From Heterocephalus glaber (taxonomy: Eukaryota > Chordata > Mammalia > Rodentia > Bathyergidae), in NCBI RefSeq assembly GCF_000247695.1, contig NW_004624732.1, positions 21,761,246-21,825,245 on the forward strand: a stretch of 64,000 bases of DNA, in the 5' to 3' direction. Positions within the stretch are counted from its first letter, which is position 1. The number at the start of each line of letters is the position of its first letter. Made by a program: the position numbers and the translations under genes. The notes beneath the pieces are model-generated. The model did not search any database and was not told where the DNA came from. It was given only the letters and a program-made list of their open reading frames with translations. Positions 60,180 to 64,000 of the stretch are shown here, piece by piece.

Positions 60180-60480
60180 AGGTTAGGGCTAAACCTGGAT
60201 CTGATGGGGGCAATGGTAAGTGACGCTTTTTCCCTCTGCCACAGTGGCTGTTACCCCGCCATGATGAGCTCTGTGACTGTCTGGTTGGTAAATGCCGTCA
60301 TGCGTTCCTGCAAGAAATTTTGAAAAAAGCAAAACAAGCATGGCTAAAAGCAGAGGATCAGGCAGATAATACAGAGGATTCCCAAGAGCAGTAATTGCCA
60401 GGGGAGCCATGAGCTCCAGGAACCAAATGTATCCCACCATTGATTAGCACCTTGGGGGACATATCTGGCCCATTGAGTCT
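60180..60480 (-). pseudogene. Endogenous retrovirus env 3' end (transmembrane segment and tail), broken
   Basis: One minus-strand frame over roughly 60,240-60,440 shows a hydrophobic, leucine-rich membrane-span-like run, an in-frame stop, and then a short polar tail ending in a stop just before the LTR-like region. This layout is that of a retroviral envelope transmembrane subunit C-terminus, but I cannot assign a genus. The internal stop and the lack of recognisable ectodomain, gag or pol nearby make it a relic. An 83-codon frame in another register over the same stretch is a shadow. Confidence 0.4.
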
Positions 60481-60680
60481 TAAGTCTTTCCCTCATTTGA
60501 CATGTAACTTTTCTCATTATTTACATAGGTCTTACAGAGACAGCTGGATGTTTAGGGGCTCATCTGTTAGAGAAGTAAGAGACTGTTATAGACGTAAGAG
60601 AGATCATAGCTCATGATCTAAGTGCCCATGTGTCATGTCCTTGCTCTGAAAGAATGAGTGGAAAAGTGATAAACACAATT

Positions 60681-60850
60681 TATATATCTTATAATATTTA
60701 TATATTATAATATATATTATATATAATATATATTATATTACATATATTTATATATTATATATAATATATTATATTATATATAATATATATTATATTACAT
60801 ATATTTATATATTATATATTATATATCTTATAATATTTATATATCTCATA
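60681..60850 (+). repeat. AT-rich palindromic tandem repeat
   Basis: Nearly pure A/T. A unit beginning taatatatattatattacat at 60,724 recurs at 60,781 (57-bp period), and cttataatatttatatat occurs at both ends (60,688 and 60,828). Strongly self-complementary. Confidence 0.9.
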
Positions 60851-62688
60851 ATCTTTATAATCTTTCTTTGGAATATAAAATGTGCATGTAACTGAGTAAA
60901 TGTCTTTTGGAGGCCAACATACCAATGAGTGCGGTGTTAGTATGAACCTGACTTTTCCTTTAAATTCAAGGCCATGAAAACACACATTTTAAGTTGATAG
61001 TTCTGACAAAGCCATGGAATAGTGTGTCAAGGACAGTTTTATTCCTGTATCTCTAAGTTTTGGAGGCCTCCTAAATATATTAAAAATAAAGAGAACTGAT
61101 AACCTCCACAAGGACACTGGTCAACTTAAGGAGATCAAGTGTAACATAAAAGGCTTGATCTTTTCAGACATGGTAAGTATCCAGGAAATATGAGCACAAT
61201 GAGAGAAGAGGCATCATAAACAGAGAACAAGGATGTACATTACTTTAAAAGGAATAAATCTTGTATCTGCTCAGTATAGAACTTATCCTGACTGTGGCTG
61301 ACAAGCAGGTGATTTTTTTCCCCCATACTCTTTTTTTTTTTTTTTTTGACCACTACATGATAGTTAATTAGTTATCACAGAATCAGAAAAACACTTATCT
61401 AAAAGGAGAGATCTGGAGATCAGTAGTTTCTAGGATTGGACAGCTGTAAAGAGCTTATTTTAATTTCTCTGAAGAGAATCTATACACACTTGTAGCTAAT
61501 TAATGATTTTCTCCTTCTGTTTATTCCTCAAAGTTTTTTGTTTTTGTTTTTGTTTTTTAAATGACTGTGTCATGAGTAAACCAAAAGTTTTTATGGATGG
61601 GCTATGTCTTAATTTCTCTGAAGTCTAGCTTTATTATTCTATCATTATTTTATAGCTATTTTGGTTATTTTTTTTCTGCAGGGTGTTTAAAACCAAGTTA
61701 AAGTGATACCTGTGTCAATAAATATGAATCTCTTGCTATCTATCAAGGTCAGTTAAGTCTCCCCAGGCCATTATTTTGGAGCCATGTATAGCCTCTCTGC
61801 TCCTCCATCAGTGTCAGCCATCAGGATGGTTGCCTTACTTGACCAAGTTATTTTCAGTGAAAGCATGGGAGATATTTTGTTTTGTTTTGTTCTTTTGGTG
61901 ACCCTCCTTTGGCACATGGTACATTGTCCTCCGGTGCCCAGCAATCTCCCTGTTCAAGAGACTGTGTGACTTATCAAAGACTTAGGATCCTGTAGAGAAG
62001 GTTCCCTCATGTCCTGGATCTTTGTTAACCTTGAGGGGCCAGGGCCAAAATATTGGCTGTCCTCATAGCCCACTTACCTTTCTAGTTTTGGTCTCCAAAC
62101 TTTAGTTGTTAAACACCCAGAAGAGAAGGTCAATAGCATTAACATTGTAACAAGAGTAATGAACTTAACTGTTACAATTTTACCTGAATTGCAAGCATTT
62201 TGGAATTTAAAATATAGAGAACTGTTATTGTTATCAGTCATAATTGTTTTAGTAGTTGAATTTTTGTAGAATATTAACAGAAAAAGAGCCACAAATAATA
62301 TTTTAACATGACAATTATGATGACTTTACCTTTGTAACACATTTAAATGTCCATCTTGATATAAAATAGCCATTGTTAAACATACTCATTTTTTAAAAAC
62401 ACCAAAAGTTTTCATCTAAATTGTTATCTTTTGATAGGATATCATCTAAAGAAAATATTTTAGCCCAGAAATGTATCTGTTATTATAAATAGTTGGACTG
62501 TATGAAAAAGGCAAATACCTGAATCAAAAAGAGGTTATTATCATGAACAACATATTAGAAAACCTGTACAGTCAGAAAGTATAAATACATTTAGTACACC
62601 AGAAAAAATAAAACCTTGTGATTATTGTTTTTATAGGATATATAGTCCTTTGAAAATGACCAGTGTAAACATACCATAATAACATATT
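60851..62688. other. Unassigned sequence, possibly more of the endogenous retrovirus
   Basis: No gene. 61,740-62,090 is GC-richer, and a 72-codon minus-strand frame at 62,074-62,292 has a hydrophobic stretch. These could be env remnants upstream of the tail at 60.3 kb, but I see no diagnostic motif. A poly-T run lies at 61,329-61,347. Confidence 0.4.
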
Positions 62689-62700
62689 TAGAATTTATCC

Positions 62701-62785
62701 CTTTTTTTTGGGTACTGGGAATCGAACTCTGGTCCTTGCACTTGGTGAGGCAGGTGGCAGAACCACTGAGCTAAGACCTCAGCCC
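62701..62785 (-). mobile_element. ID SINE, antisense
   Basis: Plus strand cttttttttgggtactggga, then atcgaactctggtccttgca and gctaagacctcagccc. The exact duplication tagaatttatcccttt flanks it (62,688 and 62,786). Confidence 0.93.
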
Positions 62786-62802
62786 TAGAATTTATCCCTT
62801 TG

Positions 62803-63868
62803 ATGACAACTGATGTAAATATAGTATAATAATATATTTAAGTAATATTTACTGATATAAGTCTTTTATAAGGCTATGAAAACTATTGGGTCAGCCTGTT
62901 GTAAGACTGAAAACAGTTGAGGTTCCCCTAGTGAACCAAGAGTGGAAAATATTTCCATGTGGCAGCTCGTTTGATCACTAAGGGGAGCATGCCTTGAACT
63001 TAATAACCTTCATCTATAAACAAAACAGCTGTACAATTGGACAAAAAACAAGATATAAGACAATTTATTAAGCTAGAGTGCACTCAAATGTATTTAACCC
63101 AATGGAATTATAATATCACTTTATAATTTTTAGGTTTATAATTATAAATAAGAGTATTCAAAACTTTTTGTAAATCAATTAACAGAGATTTCTTGTAGAA
63201 TTAGAATCAGAAGGAATGAAAACTCTATTCCAGTAAATCTTTTATAACAAACTAGAAACCAACAAGCAAACATACATATTTCATTGATAAATCACTTCCA
63301 CACACCTTTTCAACATACCTAAGCCATTTGGTCTTATCCTTCTAACAAGATCAACATACAAAATCCTTTTATATAAAAAATATATCTCTTTTACTTGTAG
63401 CTTTTTAAATATTTTTCCTCTGACTCACTATAAACCTTCTATAACAAACTTGTCTTTAGCTGTTAAAATTTTAAAGTGTCCCTTTTTTTGTTTTTTTTTT
63501 TCTGTTCTCAGATTTTACATGTTAAGATTTGACTGGTTGTCAACAGTAGTAACCTTGAGATTTTATCAACAAAGAACAGAAAAGAGTAAGTAAACCCTAT
63601 AATTACAATTCAAGAATTTACAATGCACAAGAAGTGTTTTAAGCACACCAATTAAACATCAAAACAAATAGAAACAAATACATTTATCAATTATCTAAAA
63701 TTTGTAACTTGATTTTTATTGTAAAATCTCTTGAGGACTGGTAAACCACAGTTGTAGTTTCTCTGGCCTTGTATTGGGATAACATAGTGCTCACCTTGGC
63801 TTTTAAAGTCAGGAGTGTTTTGTCTCACTACTTTGTTTTATGCTCTTCAGAGCTTTTCTAGTGTTTTG
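62803..63868. other. Unassigned AT-rich sequence
   Basis: No gene or recognisable repeat. 63,720-63,865 is somewhat less AT-rich. Confidence 0.5.
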
Positions 63869-63871
63869 TTT

Positions 63872-64000
63872 TTTTTTTTCTTAAATTCTTTTATTGGTAC
63901 ATTTTAGGTATACAACACAATTACATTTCTCATTGGGAACTTGTACCTTTACATGACGCATCTTGGTTCTTATTTTTTCCCCATTTCTAGCCCTCCCTTC
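63872..64000 (-). mobile_element. Young L1 3'UTR, antisense, cut by window end
   Basis: Poly-T, then ttaaattcttttattggtac, attttaggtatacaacacaa, catgacgcatcttggttctt and the start of the polypyrimidine region (ctagccctcccttc). Very close to the copies at 5.3 and 34.4 kb. Confidence 0.93.

Noticed and set aside
62074..62292. Hydrophobic minus-strand frame as a retroviral env leader
   Set aside because: No diagnostic motif and no continuity with the env tail at 60.3 kb.
1..64000. CRISPR arrays, tRNA genes, bacterial-type operons or a new defence system
   Set aside because: Nothing of the kind is visible. The tRNA-like cores belong to ID SINEs with poly-A tails, and the genome is mammalian.

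Overview
This is an AT-rich mammalian, non-genic window made almost entirely of interspersed repeats. I find no protein-coding host gene, no convincing exon and no tRNA, rRNA, miRNA or CRISPR. The long open frames are L1 ORF1/ORF2 remnants or chance frames. The repeats point to a rodent: tRNA-derived ID SINEs, a B1 SINE with the internal duplication typical of rodent B1, several MaLR LTRs, and a young, repeatedly inserted L1 family whose 3'UTR carries a G-rich polypurine tract. I see no B2 SINE, which argues against mouse or rat. I cannot name the species.

Layout. 0-3.3 kb: an ancient antisense L1 (L1M-type), broken by ID elements and a foreign L1 ORF1 fragment. 4.4-5.7 kb: two young L1 3' ends lying tail-to-tail as a large inverted repeat. 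5.7-11 kb: mostly old or unassigned sequence with an MLT1-like and a MaLR LTR. 11.5-12.1 kb: an L1 3' end split by a 100-N gap with a duplicated, probably chimeric contig end. 12.3-15.2 kb: an L1 with an inverted 5' part. 17.2-21.5 kb: another ancient antisense L1 cut by LTRs and SINEs. 22.8-27.9 kb: old L1 and LTR pieces and unassigned sequence, including one non-repetitive island (23.4-23.8 kb). 27.9-29.5 kb: two twin-primed young L1s. 31-32.7 kb: L1M 5'UTR and ORF1. 34-43 kb: an old, nearly complete sense L1, itself the target of two young L1s, three ID copies and one LTR. 43.7-50.6 kb: a full-length antisense L1 with target-site duplications, which holds the second 100-N gap. 50.9-58 kb: LTRs, a miniature L1-mediated insertion, a B1 and an old L1. 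58.6-60.5 kb: the 5' end of an L1 lying just downstream of an endogenous retrovirus LTR and env tail. 60.7-64 kb: an AT repeat, an ID and the start of another antisense L1 3' end.

Nothing here acts as a gene set. The content is a layered record of retrotransposition. The clearest results are three twin-primed L1 inversions, one full-length L1, a tandem ID pair sharing one target-site duplication, a tiny L1-mediated insertion, and two assembly joins around the N gaps that look wrong. Repeat family names come from my recognition of consensus sequence, not from a database search.
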